DNA from: Nemertoderma westbladi
Taxonomy: Eukaryota; Xenacoelomorpha; Nemertodermatida; Nemertodermatidae
Direction: 5' to 3'
Length of the DNA: 64,000 nucleotides
Assembly (NCBI GenBank): GCA_032718475.1
Contig: JAUCBJ010004708.1
Coordinates: 1-64,000 of the forward strand
The notes under the pieces are model-generated. The model saw only the letters and a program-made list of their open reading frames with translations. It made no database searches and was not told where the DNA came from. Position 1 is the stretch's first letter. Each line of letters begins with the position of its first letter. A program made the translations under genes and the position numbers. This document shows positions 46,990-58,925 of this stretch, piece by piece.

Positions 46990-49864
46990 ATTTACTTAGA
47001 AGGCCAGGCTGTTAGCAACTATATAATCCGTGTACTGATGGGGTATGTTTTGAGCGGTTGCCTGGCATTCCCGCACCGTCTTCCAACCCGATTCCACTTC
47101 TCCACTTTGTCCTCGATCCCCTGAGACAGTGGGAAGCCCCGAGGATGGCTGCCAGTTGGATCCAGGTTCTACCGCTCTAACCCAAACGTCCTGAGGAGTT
47201 TGTTCGCTTGGGGGGCCAAGACCCCGTAACATGACACGAAAAATGGCGAGAAATCGCCACGCCGAGCCCAGACTGCATCCGAGTAGAGCCGCTTCTTTTC
47301 ATCTTCAGCCGACTCGAGGACGGAGCTTGCGGGGCGGCCCACATACGACCCGGCGTCAGGTTAACCAACCTGATGTCGATCAACGCCTGGGTCTGTGGGT
47401 TGAAAGCCCCCCGAATACCCACGTCGCAATGAAGACCTGAAGCTCCATCGACCCCCTGCTGTTCCCGAACGACTGGCTCACAAGTGACATTTCGTGGCCC
47501 GAATGCCATTGCTGCTAGGTTGCCCACAACGTCCGGGAGCTCGTTATCCATTGGATAACGAGACCCCCCTTCTTACAGTTTAGACCATGGTTTAAATGAA
47601 GGGGGCCCCACAACCATCGCACCGGCTGGGAAAGGAGACGAGGGGGCGACCATAGAGGATGGCCAGAGCATCCCGGAACTCTTGTGGGGAAAGGTCGAGG
47701 TTATGCTCGGCACAAGGGAGGCTGGAAACCCAGCCACTGGTGCGGAAATCGTCGGCTCGTTGCACGGTTCGGCGACGTACTTGAGGCATGTCTTCTTGTA
47801 CCTCTTTGAACTTGATTTCCTCCTGAGCCAACTGTTCCACATGCCCCGTTTTTCATGCCTCCTGCAGCCAGGCGAGGTGGTCCGCCAATGAGAATGTTTC
47901 TTCACCAAGGATGGCCTCACTGAGGTAGCGGGTTCCTGCCCGGGAAGTGTTAACTGGATTGCGCAGGCCCAATCCACCAGAGCGCGGGGATAAGGCGAAC
48001 AGTCTGCTTTCCTTGGTGGATATTTCGCCTCCGAGTATTGCTGGAAGGAAACATTGTGTGATGGCTTCCTCGAGGATATGGCTGCAGTCCGGTGTGACAC
48101 GCTGGAGGTAAGCCCATTCCCTCTGCAGAGAGCAGACCATGGCCGAAAACGCAGCTTGTGGCTGTTCGGCAGCCATCTCTGTCAGTCTGTCGACGGCGTC
48201 GACCCAAGCAGCGACCTTGGCCCCCACAAATGCTGTCTTATCTGATGCCTGGCCCAGGAAACCACCGAGGAATCGGTACCCCGTGGCGACATTGATGGAG
48301 TGACCCGAAAAGATCCGCTTTGCCTCCTCCATATGTGCTGGTGATACCACGGGGTAGCTCTTGGATGGTTCAGGGGGTCCTTCCTCCTTCAACCGATGGA
48401 ACCACTTCAAGATATCTTTGAGTTTCCCCTGCTGCAGCGGAGTCGTCGGCAAACCAGTTCTGTCGAGTTTCCGGGTACCAGAGTCGCCGAATTAAAGGAA
48501 GAACTCCCGTTGCGTAAAACATCATGGCCAGCAGGTCCCCCTGTGTGGCTCCCTCCTCCCTGAACAGTATATCCTCGGTCCCCCTTACGATTAGAATGCT
48601 GTATCCGCGATAGCAATTAAATAGGAACAGGGATCACCATGGCCATAGTTGACGGACGTTCCATAATGCTGCCACCCTGTTCAGCGAGTTAAAGGCATTG
48701 GAAACATCGACTAGGAGGACACCCCATCCATCGTCAGCCCACTCCTGGAAAATATCTGCCATTGTGTGGACAGCTGCCTCGACTCCCGCTGATGTGCCGG
48801 CAGAGAGTTGTTTAGCGCCACACGTCGTAATCACATCGTCACCAGTTGCTTGTGCCATGGCGTGGGCCACTATCCGACGGAGGCACTCGCCTATCCCGAT
48901 TGGTCATACCCCGGGACATTTATCGAGGGCAATGAGCCGACTGGACAAGAGAGCCCGCGTTGACTACCACGGTAGAATGGTGTTCGCCATGCTGCGAGAG
49001 ATTCCAGCAATGCCCTCGCGGAGACGCTCTCTTTGAGCCCCAAATCTTAGCAGGTAATCCTGCTAGCGTGTGGAATCAGATCCGACAGGGCCTGCTCCTC
49101 CGTGGAGATGACAGATAGCAGATTCTATGTGGGCTCCAGTTATATCAACGTCGATACGTACTGGAAAGTTGCCATCAAGGTCCAACAGAGACTCTGCGGG
49201 GGGTGGAGCTGCCGAGGGGTGCTTGCTTCGTAGCACTTCAAGAACACTTACTTTGCAGCCACCTTTGTCAACTTCGTCGCTGGAATCCATGACACCGCCC
49301 GACTCCCGGCCCGTCACCCATAGAACCGCACTCCGAACTTTGCCCTCAAGCATAAGGCGAGTGAAACCATGGATGGTGTGTTCTCTCTCATCAGCTGGCT
49401 GGCGTCGACTGACCCTCTTCCCAGGGACAAACTTCATGGAGCTGCGTTCCGCCTCCTGGAGGAGTTGCCCCGATTTCCACAGACCGATTCTGCGGGTGAG
49501 GAGGAGGCGGATGTCGGCACCTTTAATTACCTTTGGGTCACGGTGGAGGAGAAGTGAGTCCGCAAGCAGGATTCTCTCAGACCGGGCATTGGCCACATTG
49601 TGTTGTAGTGCAGATACGAAGGTCGTCCTTTCCGAAGCCAACAGCGCCACCCGATAATCGGTATTTAGAACCGTTCAACTGTGTAGCGCGTCTCCATTGG
49701 TGTAGAAGGATGTCTGGGGCTGCCCCTTTACCGACCAAAGTGGCCCCATAGGCTCTTGTCATTAAATCCTGGGGGTCGGGAGTCGAGTGGGCCAACTTCG
49801 GCATGTCCCATGAACGTCCAAACATCGTTGTGGATTGAACTGTGGGGGCATCCGTGGGTGGCAT
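46990..49864 (-). pseudogene. Degenerate reverse-transcriptase element C (about 2.9 kb)
   Basis: Broken frames on - form one retroelement protein. From its 5' side: MFGRSWDMPKLAHSTP (49577-49864); a domain with LMLEGKVRSAVLWVTG and EVLRSKHPSAAPPPAESLLD (49063-49650); RT palm with GVLLVDVSNAFNSLNRVAAL (48634-48870), then a stretch encoding EGATQGDLLAMMFYA, then FADDSAAAG near 48440-48465, where the frame shifts. Next TAFVGAKVAAWVDAVDRLTE and LPAILGG-SGGLGLRNP (47853-48452); a Cys pair, SRCDGCGAPF (47592-47840); and a region with DVGIRG and ALIDIRLVN (47177-47551) that resembles a PD-(D/E)XK-type nuclease. From memory, this protein type is widespread and uncharacterised in cnidarian and other invertebrate genomes. 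The clade is uncertain; an R2-like restriction-type endonuclease architecture is one possibility. Confidence 0.78.
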
Positions 49865-51325
49865 GGGAAATGAGGACTGCCGAGCGTTGCAGTTATTGGT
49901 CGGGATTGGGATGGGTTGTCAGGAATCTTAAAATCTCTTTAAAAAAAGCTCTTAAAATTTCGCTAATAACTTTAGTTTGAAAAAAATATGAGAAAGCTGC
50001 TTGCCATATTTGAAATCCCCACTAAATTCGGCACATGATAGGATTAATCTTTTATTACAATTTCCACAATAGTGGGTGCTACTCCCCCTTAAAGAAAGTT
50101 TCAGTTTCATTTCGGAAAATCACAATTTCAGTTCGATTTGATTTTCAGTTAAATAACCAACCGTCAGCACACGCCACACTATTATACCGAACTCGATATA
50201 GGTGAGACTTGAATACAAACTGACTGTAAATCTTTCCTCGGTCAAAAACACAGAATAGTGATCAAATAATGAATTCAACCAAAATAATAGGGAGAAATAT
50301 ATATTTTCTAAGAGCGTTTTTGACTGAGAATTTCATGGTGATTAAAGCTTGTCTCGACCAGCTTTTCTTTTGATTTTATTTCCAAAAATTTGGTGTCCTG
50401 TCCGACTGCTGATTCTCATATTGCACTGATCTTTGGTTCATTTAAACCGCAATAGTCAATTGTATGGGTGTAGAGTAGAATAGAGGAGACACCATCAAAA
50501 CCAAATTAAAGTGATTAGATCTTCAAACATAGGATGATCCTGTAATCACAATTAGTACTGTAATTACGGACTCAACCTCACTTTCTACTCAATATCGGCG
50601 CTGTTGTTAGTTGTGTCTGGCTGATTGATACTCATAAATTAGCTATGCATTTTGTATCTTTTCAAAAGTATTTTGTTAATTCCATCGCTTCGCGCGGGTA
50701 ATAAAGAAAGTAAATTATAAAAAATAAATTATAAGTTTGTGTTCAAGTGTTATGTAAAACATCTTCATTTTGGAATGCACTCTCTTCATAAAGTTAATAA
50801 ACGGAAACTTCTCTAGATGGAGCTAGAAACTACTCTTATGGTAATAATTTATTCAAAAATTTAAATGTTTCTTTAATTTCTTGAATTGCCCAGTCTGTGT
50901 AATCCGTAATATTACAGGTTGGCGCGAATTACGTTAAAACATATGAAATATATATATATAATATATATTTGTGAAATAAGGGTGAACAATTAGATACGTG
51001 ATACCACATAATCATACCAGACTTTCATATAGGCCTAACACAAAATAAGCAACATATCGTCTCTTATCGAAGTATATCTTAGTAAGATCTTAAGATAGCC
51101 TACAAAGTAAAAACCGAACAACCAACAACCGAATACATTAACAAGGTTGAGAAAGCTAAGGATGATCTTAAATTGTCCTACAACATCAGCCAGGAAAAGT
51201 ATATACAGGATAAAATTGAAGCAATTACAACTGCTCACATACAGCAACAATCAAGACTTACCTGGCAAACTGTAAATGAGGTACGGTATCTGGTTGGAAA
51301 AGTTGTGTAAAGGGGCGCCTCAAAG
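49865..51325. other. Spacer between inverted copies of element C
   Basis: AT-rich with no recognised gene. A short (TA)n stretch lies near 50950-50970. It separates the two inverted element C arms. Confidence 0.5.
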
Positions 51326-51361
51326 CCGATAGTCCTGAAGAACGTTCTTCAGGACTATCGG
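51326..51361. repeat. 36-bp perfect palindrome at the element C junction
   Basis: ccgatagtcctgaagaac is followed directly by its exact reverse complement, with no loop. Its last bases overlap the first shared bases of the second element C copy. A partial outer stem (ggggc at 51312-51316 with gcccc at 51364-51368) is also present. Confidence 0.95.
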
Positions 51362-51915
51362 ATGCCCCCACAGTTCAATCCACAACGATGTTTGGACGTT
51401 CATGGGACATGCCGAAGTTGGCCCACTCGACTCCCGACCCCCAGGCTTTAATGACAAGAGCCTATGGGGCCACTTTGGTCGGTAAAGGGGCAGCCCCAGA
51501 CATCCTTCTACACCAATGGAGACGCGCTACACAGTTGAAAGTTTCTAAATACCGATTACCGGGTGGCGCTGTTGGGCGTGTTGTTGTGGCGCTGTTGGCT
51601 TCGGAAAGGACGACCTTCGTATCTGCACTACAACACAATGCGCCAATGCCCGGTCTGAGAGAATCCTGCTTGCAGACCCACTTCTCCTCCACCGTGACCC
51701 GACATCCGCCGCCTCCTCACCCGCAGAATCGGTCTGTGGCAATCGGGGCAACTCCTCCAGGAGGCGGAACGCAGCTCCCTGAAGTTTGTCCCTGGGAACA
51801 GGGTCGGTCGACGCCAGCCAGCTGATGAGAGAGAACACACCATCCATGGTTTCACTCGCCTTATGCTTGAGGGCAAAGTTCGGAGTGCGGTTCTATGGGT
51901 GACGGGCCAGGAGTC
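51362..51915 (+). pseudogene. Element C, inverted partial copy
   Basis: Closely matches the 5' part of element C at 49300-49855, in opposite orientation: MFGRSWDMPKLAHSTPDPQ, then ATLVGKGAAPDILLHQWRRAT. Relative to the first copy it has an insertion repeating gttgtggcgctgttgg (about 51575-51595) and a small deletion near 51700. The frame breaks after about 80 residues. It ends abruptly at ggagtcgg, where LINE B begins and after which element C does not resume. Confidence 0.85.
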
Positions 51916-53511
51916 GGACTATCGCAGCCACCAAACACCGAGGTCAGCCCTACAAGGAGAATATATGACAAGGACAAGACACTACCTATAGAAACAGGGG
52001 ACTTCACACCTGCCGAACTCCAAAGAAGCATTAAAAGCATGTCCAATAATAATGCGAGTGGATTAGATGAAATCCCAGCGGAGGTATGGAAAACCGGAGT
52101 GCTAAACAGACCACATTATTGAATGTTTGCAACTGGATGTTAAAAGGGGAAAAGCCACCACCAATTTGGACTAAAGGTCAACTAAAGCCTCTCCCCAAGA
52201 AAGGAGACCTCGGCATACCAACAAACTATCGTGGGATCTGTCTGCTTGTGGTAGCTGCCAAAATATACAATATGATTCTATATAGGATTAGGGCTCACAT
52301 AGAGAAACTACTGCTTAAGAGCCAAAACGGATTTCGACCAAGTAGATAACAATAGTTCAGATACTTGCACTACGGAGACTGATTGAAGGAATTAAGTCAA
52401 AGAATCTCCCCACAGTCATGACTTTTGTGGACTTCAAGAAGGCATTCGACTCCATCCATAGAGGTAAAATGCTTGAAATCCTAAGAGCTTATGGAATACC
52501 AGAAGTAATTGTTGCTGGCATTGGATTGTTATATTGTGGCACAGAAGCACAGGTACTCTCACCAGATGGTGAAACTGAGTTTTTCTCAATCCTGGCTGGC
52601 GTACTGCAAGGTGACACATTAGCACCATTACTATTTGTAATTGTGCTGGATTACGCAATGAGGACGGCCACAAAGGGTGAAGATCTGGGATTCGCACTTC
52701 AAGAACGCAGATGTAGTAGATATCCGGCAACTACAGTCACAGACACCGACTTCGCGGATGACATCGCCCTGCTCTCTAATACGCTAGCAGATGCGCAGCT
52801 TCTACTGAATAAAGTGGAGAGGGCTGCTAAGGAGGTTGGATTGCATATAAATGCTACCAAGACCGAATTCATGACTTTTAATGTTGATGGAAACTTGACA
52901 ACCATTGATAATAATCAACTAAGGAAGGTTGACGACTTCAAGTACTGTACCTAGGCTCATGGATAGAGAGTAGCAAAAAGGACATAGAAGTTAGGAAAGC
53001 AAAGGCTTGGGTAGCTCTATCAAAAATGGATACCATCTGGAAATTAGATCTCCCCAGGCACCTGAAAACTAAGTTCTTTCGAGCCACAATGGAAAGTGTA
53101 TTTTTATACGGGGGTGAGACCTGGACACTGACTAAATCACTTGAACAACGAATTGATGGTTGCTACACAAGACTACTAAGGGCAGCCCTAAACATCAGTT
53201 GGAGACAACACATGACAAACGCCGAGCTTTATGGTAGAATACCACCTGTATCAACCACCCTCCGTGAACGCAGATTAAGATTCAGTGGGCACTGCTGGCG
53301 AAGTAAAGACGAGGTCATACCAGATCTACTTTTCTGGCAACCAACTCATTGAAAGCGTAGTCGTGGACGACCGGCCATAACATATATAGATCAACTTGAT
53401 AGGGATACTGAACTTGGGAGAAACGAAATTGCGACAACTATGGAGAATCGGGAAGCCTGGAAGGATCTCATCTCCACTGTCCGAGTTCGATCGACTTAGT
53501 AGTAGTAGTAT
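51916..53511 (+). pseudogene. LINE family B, copy 1 (5'-truncated)
   Basis: Frames across the region encode reverse transcriptase: SMSNNNASGLDEIPAEVW (51895-52122), LKPLPKKGDLGIPTNYRGIC (52086-52349), FVDFKKAFDSIHRGKML, AGVLQGDTLAPLLFVIVLDY and TDFADDIALLSN (52418-52954), then YGGETWTLTKSLEQR and RLRFSGHCWRSKDE (53026-53352). Frameshifts and stops separate them. The 3' end reads gttcgatcgacttag followed by (TAG)n. It is the same overall type as LINE A but clearly a different family. The endonuclease is missing. Confidence 0.9.
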
Positions 53512-55865
53512 CGAAGTATTATTTATCTAACGAATTTGAATATTAAAAGTTTAAATTATGTAGTTTACAAGTACCCAAATATGATTGAATACAGAATTAA
53601 GTGGTTGAGAAATGTGATTTTTATTACATCTTTAGAATTTAATGAGGATTTCATATCTGAAAACTGCTTTTCAGAGAGAAAGAGAAATCATTTTTAGTTC
53701 TTGAGTAATCGTGGAGTATCTGTCTGCCAATCTTTCTGTCATAATGTAAGACAAACAGAACTGACAGACGGACGGACGGACAGACTAGATTCCACCAAAT
53801 ATTAAAACTGACTTCAGAAATGAAATCAGCGCCCCCCGAAACGTCAAAGGTAATTTGATAAGCTTCAATTCATTTCGATAAGTTTTCTTGATATCGTAAT
53901 ATTTCCCCATTATTTTATTGAAAAATTAGAAATTCATTTTTATTTTATTTTTAAATATTTTTACAAAATTTCCTTTTCTTATAAATAGAAAATGAAAATA
54001 CAAAAAGTGGTCAAAAATATGATGAAAATGAACATGCTGGATCCAAAAATGTGGTATTTGAAAATGAAAAATAACGGAGAAGTCTTTTTAGTAAAATTTT
54101 TAAAATCTCACGCAGGTCGCTATATTGGAGACATAAAAATTTAAAAAACATAAGGAGCCCCCCCCCCCCATTTAAGGTAATTTATTTTGCTAACTTTTTC
54201 TGTAAAGTTTTCTATAAAGTTAAGTTTTATTTCTAAGTTTTTTGTTAACGTTAATTTCATAGCATCCAATCCACTATCAGGCCAACCTGTTGCACAGATG
54301 GAGTCACATTCACGGCTTCTTCTCATTATATTTAAGAAATCATGAAGTTATCGGTTATATTTCGATGTAGTTGGTCGCAGACTGCCTGGGCTCCTGTCTG
54401 TAAGGGGATGGGCCCGATCAAAAGAGACATCAAACTGCCAGTTTGTGTGAATTGAAGCATAAAACGGCCTTATGTGACTATTCTGGGTCCCTTGCATTCT
54501 TACCTCCAGTCCCTTTGGGAGCCCCAGATTCGCATCTTACGTTAACCTGCTAACGAGCCGATAACCTTAGGTTTACGGTGGCGCGAGTACATAAGTTGAG
54601 CCCTGGGGGCACACACGGCCCCTGCGCACCCATTTATCCCATTAGCTCGGGCGTGTGTGATTCTTAAATTGGAGAGCAATTCAACCGAGCTCGCAAATAA
54701 ACATCAACTTCTCGGGACCATTGAGTCGGGGTAATGGAGTGAACTGGCCAACAATTAAGGGTAATAGGAAAGAGTGAAGAAGCTTCTTCGAGGCTAATTG
54801 ATAAAACCCAAAGCTTTCTTGACATTGAACTTATTGCTCCTCGTATAAGCTCAAGGCGTTTGTGAAACGTGACCGATATACCATTGCGCTCTATTAGCGA
54901 ATGCGCATTTAGTGGGTTTGGGAAAACTTTGCGTGCGATCCTTCAGGGTTGCCGAGCCAATCAGCCGGTTTAATCGGCGTGTTTTCCGCGCGTGTCGTCC
55001 TAAACGTAGAGCGTGTCGGACGCTGAAGGAATCCCTCGTTTGTTTGTCTGTCGTCATGAACCTAATGATTTACTGATTTTGTATCGCCGATCACCAAATT
55101 ACTAATATATATATAACAACTCTATTAATAGAGTTGTATATGAGACACTATAACTCTAGGTTTATACATTTACATTTTATCTCGCATCAAATAGCAGATT
55201 TTACCACCCCGTAACTGTAAAATTTGCATGGTTTTTTTTAATAATATTAGGTGCAAACACTTTTATAGCTTGATGCTTATAATTAAGTCTTATTAAAATG
55301 GAGCACAATTTGAAAGATTCCTTTATAATTTTACAATTTTGTTTCGAAAAATTTTCATGGGCAGTATTTTCGTAATGTTACAATTTGAAGTAAATCTTCT
55401 TTGCACTTGTTACTTTAGAATATACTTTTACATTGTAGTAATTATATTGGTGTTGTTTTATTCACTGATTAAGTTCATTCGTGTACCACAAATAACTCAG
55501 ATTAGCACGAAGCATAAGATTGATATGAAGAAGGATATGTTATTACACCCCCCCCCCCCCCCTGGTGGTTGTGTGGGGCCTATAAAATGTGACGTTACAA
55601 TGCAACACTCCAGGAAATTATGTCACCCCATAGGTACATCGAACAGTGTGTGTAGGGTTGTTGCTCTAGCGTCCACCTTCCTGGCACACCATATGGGTTA
55701 GTTAGGCCCATCCCGTTGCACTCGGTACCGGTATACATGTAGACTACGATTTACTTTCATTTCCCAACCCACGGACTTTCTCCAGTTATCTAACCATACT
55801 TGCTTGAGGTTAGGCCTACATTAGGTCTGCTATACACAGCTATTAAGTGTAAGCCATCGATAGGT
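53512..55865. other. Intergenic region with a GC-balanced non-coding block
   Basis: Mostly AT-rich. A gacggacggacg run lies near 53768, and a C tract at 54161-54170. The block at about 54360-55065 stands out: no repeats, balanced GC, CpG-rich towards its right end, and no frame open throughout. It has a donor-like CTGGAG before gtaaga on - near 54510, and an acceptor-like tcattag on - near 55065, but frames between them are closed, so it could be a non-coding exon or a regulatory element. Confidence 0.45.
55549..55562 (+). repeat. Poly-C tract
   Basis: A C homopolymer of about 14 nt; one of many in the window. Confidence 0.8.
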
Positions 55866-55869
55866 GCCC

Positions 55870-56232
55870 GAATATAGAGTCGTCTGCATCTTATAATGAG
55901 ATTGCATGAAATTGGAAACAGATAGTTTCACCCCCCTCCTCATTACTGGGTGAGCAATAATTTTTACTTTCATTATTTAGCTATACAAGCGTTTGAAAAA
56001 GGTGTCACCGTCGATATTAGAGCCAATGGCGCAAAATATCCGCAAACTCTGAATGCGTGTTTAGTGTGTTTGAAAATTACCATGTGCACCACTATCTGCG
56101 ATATTGAACCAGTTATACAAATAACAATGATAATACGTAACACAATCTGAATTTCGTTGAAAAATAGCTGAGATATAGGCGTTCGGAATTAACGTGGTTT
56201 ATCATTTGCGCGAGGCTATTTTATTATATTTA
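55870..56232 (+). mobile_element. Palindromic foldback element, copy 3, left part
   Basis: It shares blocks with copies 1 and 2: atgagattgcatgaaatt, agtttcacccccct, cgtttgaaaaaggtgtcacc. Its end, tattatattta (56222-56232), is duplicated at 58450-58460 on the other side of LINE B, where the element resumes. Confidence 0.8.
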
Positions 56233-58449
56233 CTACTACTACTACTAGGTCGAGCGAACTCGGAGAGTGGAAATGAGATCCTTCCAGGCTTCCCGATTCT
56301 CCATAGTTGTCGCAATTTCGTTTCTCTCAAATTCAGTACCCCTTTCAAGTTGATCTATATATGTTATGGCCGGTCGTCCACGACTACGCTTTCCATGAGT
56401 TGGTTGCCAGAAAAGAAGATCTGGTATGACCTCGTCTTTACTTCGCCAGCAGTGCCCACTGAATCTTAATCTGCGTTCACGGAGGGTGGTTGATACAGGT
56501 GGTATTGTACCATAAAGCTCGGCGTTTGCAGGGACGGATTATGGATTTTCGGGCCCCCGGCAGTCGCAACTTACGGGCCCCTACCCCCCCCCCCCCCCCC
56601 CCCCACACGAAAACCAATTGCAAAAAATTTTGGTCCCCCCGTTGGTAAAAATAAGTAACGCTGGTGATATTTTTTCAAATAAAACAATATATTCGATATA
56701 AATCGTAATGAAAAACACTATGGACAGAATAGTTGAAGTGAAAATCAGTGAAAAAAGCGGTGATTTCCGCTTACTTTTTTTTTATCGAATAATAGTCCTT
56801 TATCATTTAAATAACAATATTGTTTTCCTAAAATTACACCATCCAACAGACATCAATTATATACTTAGGAACGACTATATTGGTATATCAATGAACTAGA
56901 CACAACAATTACTTTAAAAAAGCAATTTCCTAGCTTTGTGACTACTGAACTCGTGAATGATTTCAGATAAATCTAATTGAAAGGTAAATTAAATGTTAAT
57001 TGTAATAATTTACTATTATTTTAAATCGACCCGTTTGCAAACGTTTTCCTTTAAGCATTACTTTACACTTTCAAAATTTTTTTTTTAAAACAATTTAAAC
57101 AATCTCTGGGACACTGTGCTCTGAAGGGTGCTCTACAGTATGTGAGATATAGGCCTACTATAAATATTTATTGAACAGCCAGAAATTAATAAATAAATGA
57201 GGTTGTTTTATCAGTGAGATAATGTTCGGTAAATTTCTCCCAACTTGAGGGCCCCTTCCAACTTACGGGCCCCCGGCAGCTGCCCCTGTTGCCCCCCCCC
57301 CCCCCCCCCCCCTTAATCCGTCCCTGGGCGTTTGTCATGTGTTTTCTCCAGCTGATGTTTAGGGCTGCCCTTAGTAGTCTTGTGTAGCAACCATCAATTC
57401 GTTGTTGAAGTGATTTAGTCAGTGTCCAGGTCTCACCCCCGTATAAAAATACACTTTCCACTGTGGCTTGAAAGAACTTAGTCTTCAGGTGCCTGGAGAG
57501 ATCTGATTTCCAGATGGTATCCATTTTTGATAGAGCTACTCAAGCCTTTGCTTTCCTAACTTCTATGTCCTTTTTGCTACTCTCTATCCATGATCCAAGG
57601 TACTGGAAGTCGTCAACCTTCCTTAGTTGATTATTGTCAATGGTTGTCAAGTTTCCATCAACATTAAAGGTCATGAATTCAGTCTTGGTAGCATTTATAT
57701 GCAATCCAACCTCCTTAGCAGCCCTCTCCGCTTTATTTAGTAGAAGCTGTGCATCTGCTAGAGTATTAGAGAGCAGGGCGATGTCATCCGCAAAGTCGGT
57801 GTCTGTGACTGTAGTTGCCGGATATCTACTACTTCTCCGTTCTTGAAGTGTGAATCCCAGGTCTTCACCCTTTGTGGCTGTCCTCATTGCGTAATCCAGC
57901 ACAATTACAAATAGTAATGGTGCTAATATGTCACCTTGCAGTACCCCAGCCAGGATTGAGAAAAACTCAGTTTCACCATTTGGTGAGAGTACCTGCGCTT
58001 CTATGTCACAATATAACAATCCAATGCTAGCAACAATTACTTCTGGTATTCCATAAGCTCTTAGGATTTCAAGCATTTTGCCTCTATGGATGGAGTCGAA
58101 TGCCTTCTTGAAGTCCACAAAAGTCATGACTGCGGGGAGATTCTTCGTACTTAATCAGTCTCCGTAGTGCAAGTATATGAGCTATTAGCTACTTGGTCGA
58201 AATCCGTTTTGGCTCTTACGCAGTAGTTTCTCTATGTGAGGGCTAATCCTATATAGAATCATTTTATTGTATATTTTGGCAGCTACCACAAGCAGACAGA
58301 TCCCACGATAGTTTGTTGGTATACCGAGGTCTCCTTTTTTGGGGAGAGGCTTTAGTTGACCTTTAGTCCAAATTGGTGGTGGCTTTTCCCCTTTTAACAT
58401 CCGGTTGCAAATATTCAATAATGGTCTGTTTAGCACTCCTGTTTTCCGG
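56233..58449 (-). pseudogene. LINE family B, copy 2, interrupted by a hAT element
   Basis: Inserted in - orientation into a foldback element with an 11-bp target duplication, TATTATATTTA. The 3' tail is (TAG)n read on -. RT motifs lie in 57540-58127 (FVDFKKAFDSIHRG, LQGDILAPLLF, DTDFADDIALLSN) and 58185-58436 (LKPLPKKGDLGIPTNYRGIC); the C-terminal part is split by the element at 56529-57326. It is 5'-truncated just after a GVLNRPLL-type stretch, as copy 1 shows more upstream sequence. Confidence 0.92.
56529..57326. mobile_element. Non-autonomous hAT-type element (798 bp)
   Basis: Ends CAGGGACGGATTA and TTAATCCGTCCCTG are inverted repeats, with cgggcccccggcag blocks and long C tracts just inside both ends. 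It is flanked by an exact 8-bp direct repeat, GGCGTTTG (56521-56528 and 57327-57334). The uninterrupted sequence is present in LINE B copy 1 (caaacgccgag on + near 53215), which proves the insertion. An 8-bp duplication and CAGGG ends are hAT hallmarks. The inside is AT-rich without a transposase. Confidence 0.93.
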
Positions 58450-58925
58450 TATTATATTTACCGGTAATAAAAAATACACACCATATTATTCTGGTACATT
58501 TCGTTTATCTCATAAGTAGCTGGGAAACAATGTAATTACTCTATATTTGCTTAGCCACTTTGCTTTTTTTACACTATAATCATACTTTATTACGCAACTA
58601 TTCCATGCATAAAAAAAATTGTTCCAGAATATGATGTAGTTTTAAATATAATTCAAATAGCATCGCGCAGATTCCAAACCATGAAATCTCCGAAAGCACT
58701 TATCTCAGCTATTTTTCAACGAAATTCAGATTGTGTTACATATTTGAAGGATGAAAGCAAAAAAATAAAAATTTTGTTTCACCCACTAAAAACGAGGAGG
58801 TAGGTGAAACATCTGTTTCAAATTTCATGCAATCTAATTAAGATTTGTAGTAAAAATTACCTGAAATGTACCTGGTGTGGTGCTATACTATATTCCGAGG
58901 CATAAATAATTGCTATATTATTAAC
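58450..58925 (-). mobile_element. Palindromic foldback element, copy 3, right part
   Basis: It resumes after LINE B with tattatattta, then runs through inverted arm blocks: caacgaaattcagattgtgt, aggatgaaagcaaaa, aggtgaaac and tttcatgcaatct. The end lacks the usual catggtgt and reads tggtgtggtgctatac. Confidence 0.75.

Noticed and set aside
51312-51400. Self-cleaving ribozyme at the 5' end of element C, as in R2-type LINEs
   Set aside because: A strong palindrome and outer ggggc/gcccc pairs exist, but the required nested pseudoknot pairings could not be drawn, and the first copy lacks the same upstream sequence.
54851-55057. 68-codon frame on - in the GC-balanced block
   Set aside because: Plausible composition but no recognised domain, and the frame closes before the donor-like site; kept only as part of a possible non-coding element.
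55339-55701. 120-codon frame with a hydrophobic segment
   Set aside because: The hydrophobic stretch comes from AT-rich sequence and the rest passes through a C homopolymer; no similarity, start context or splice evidence.
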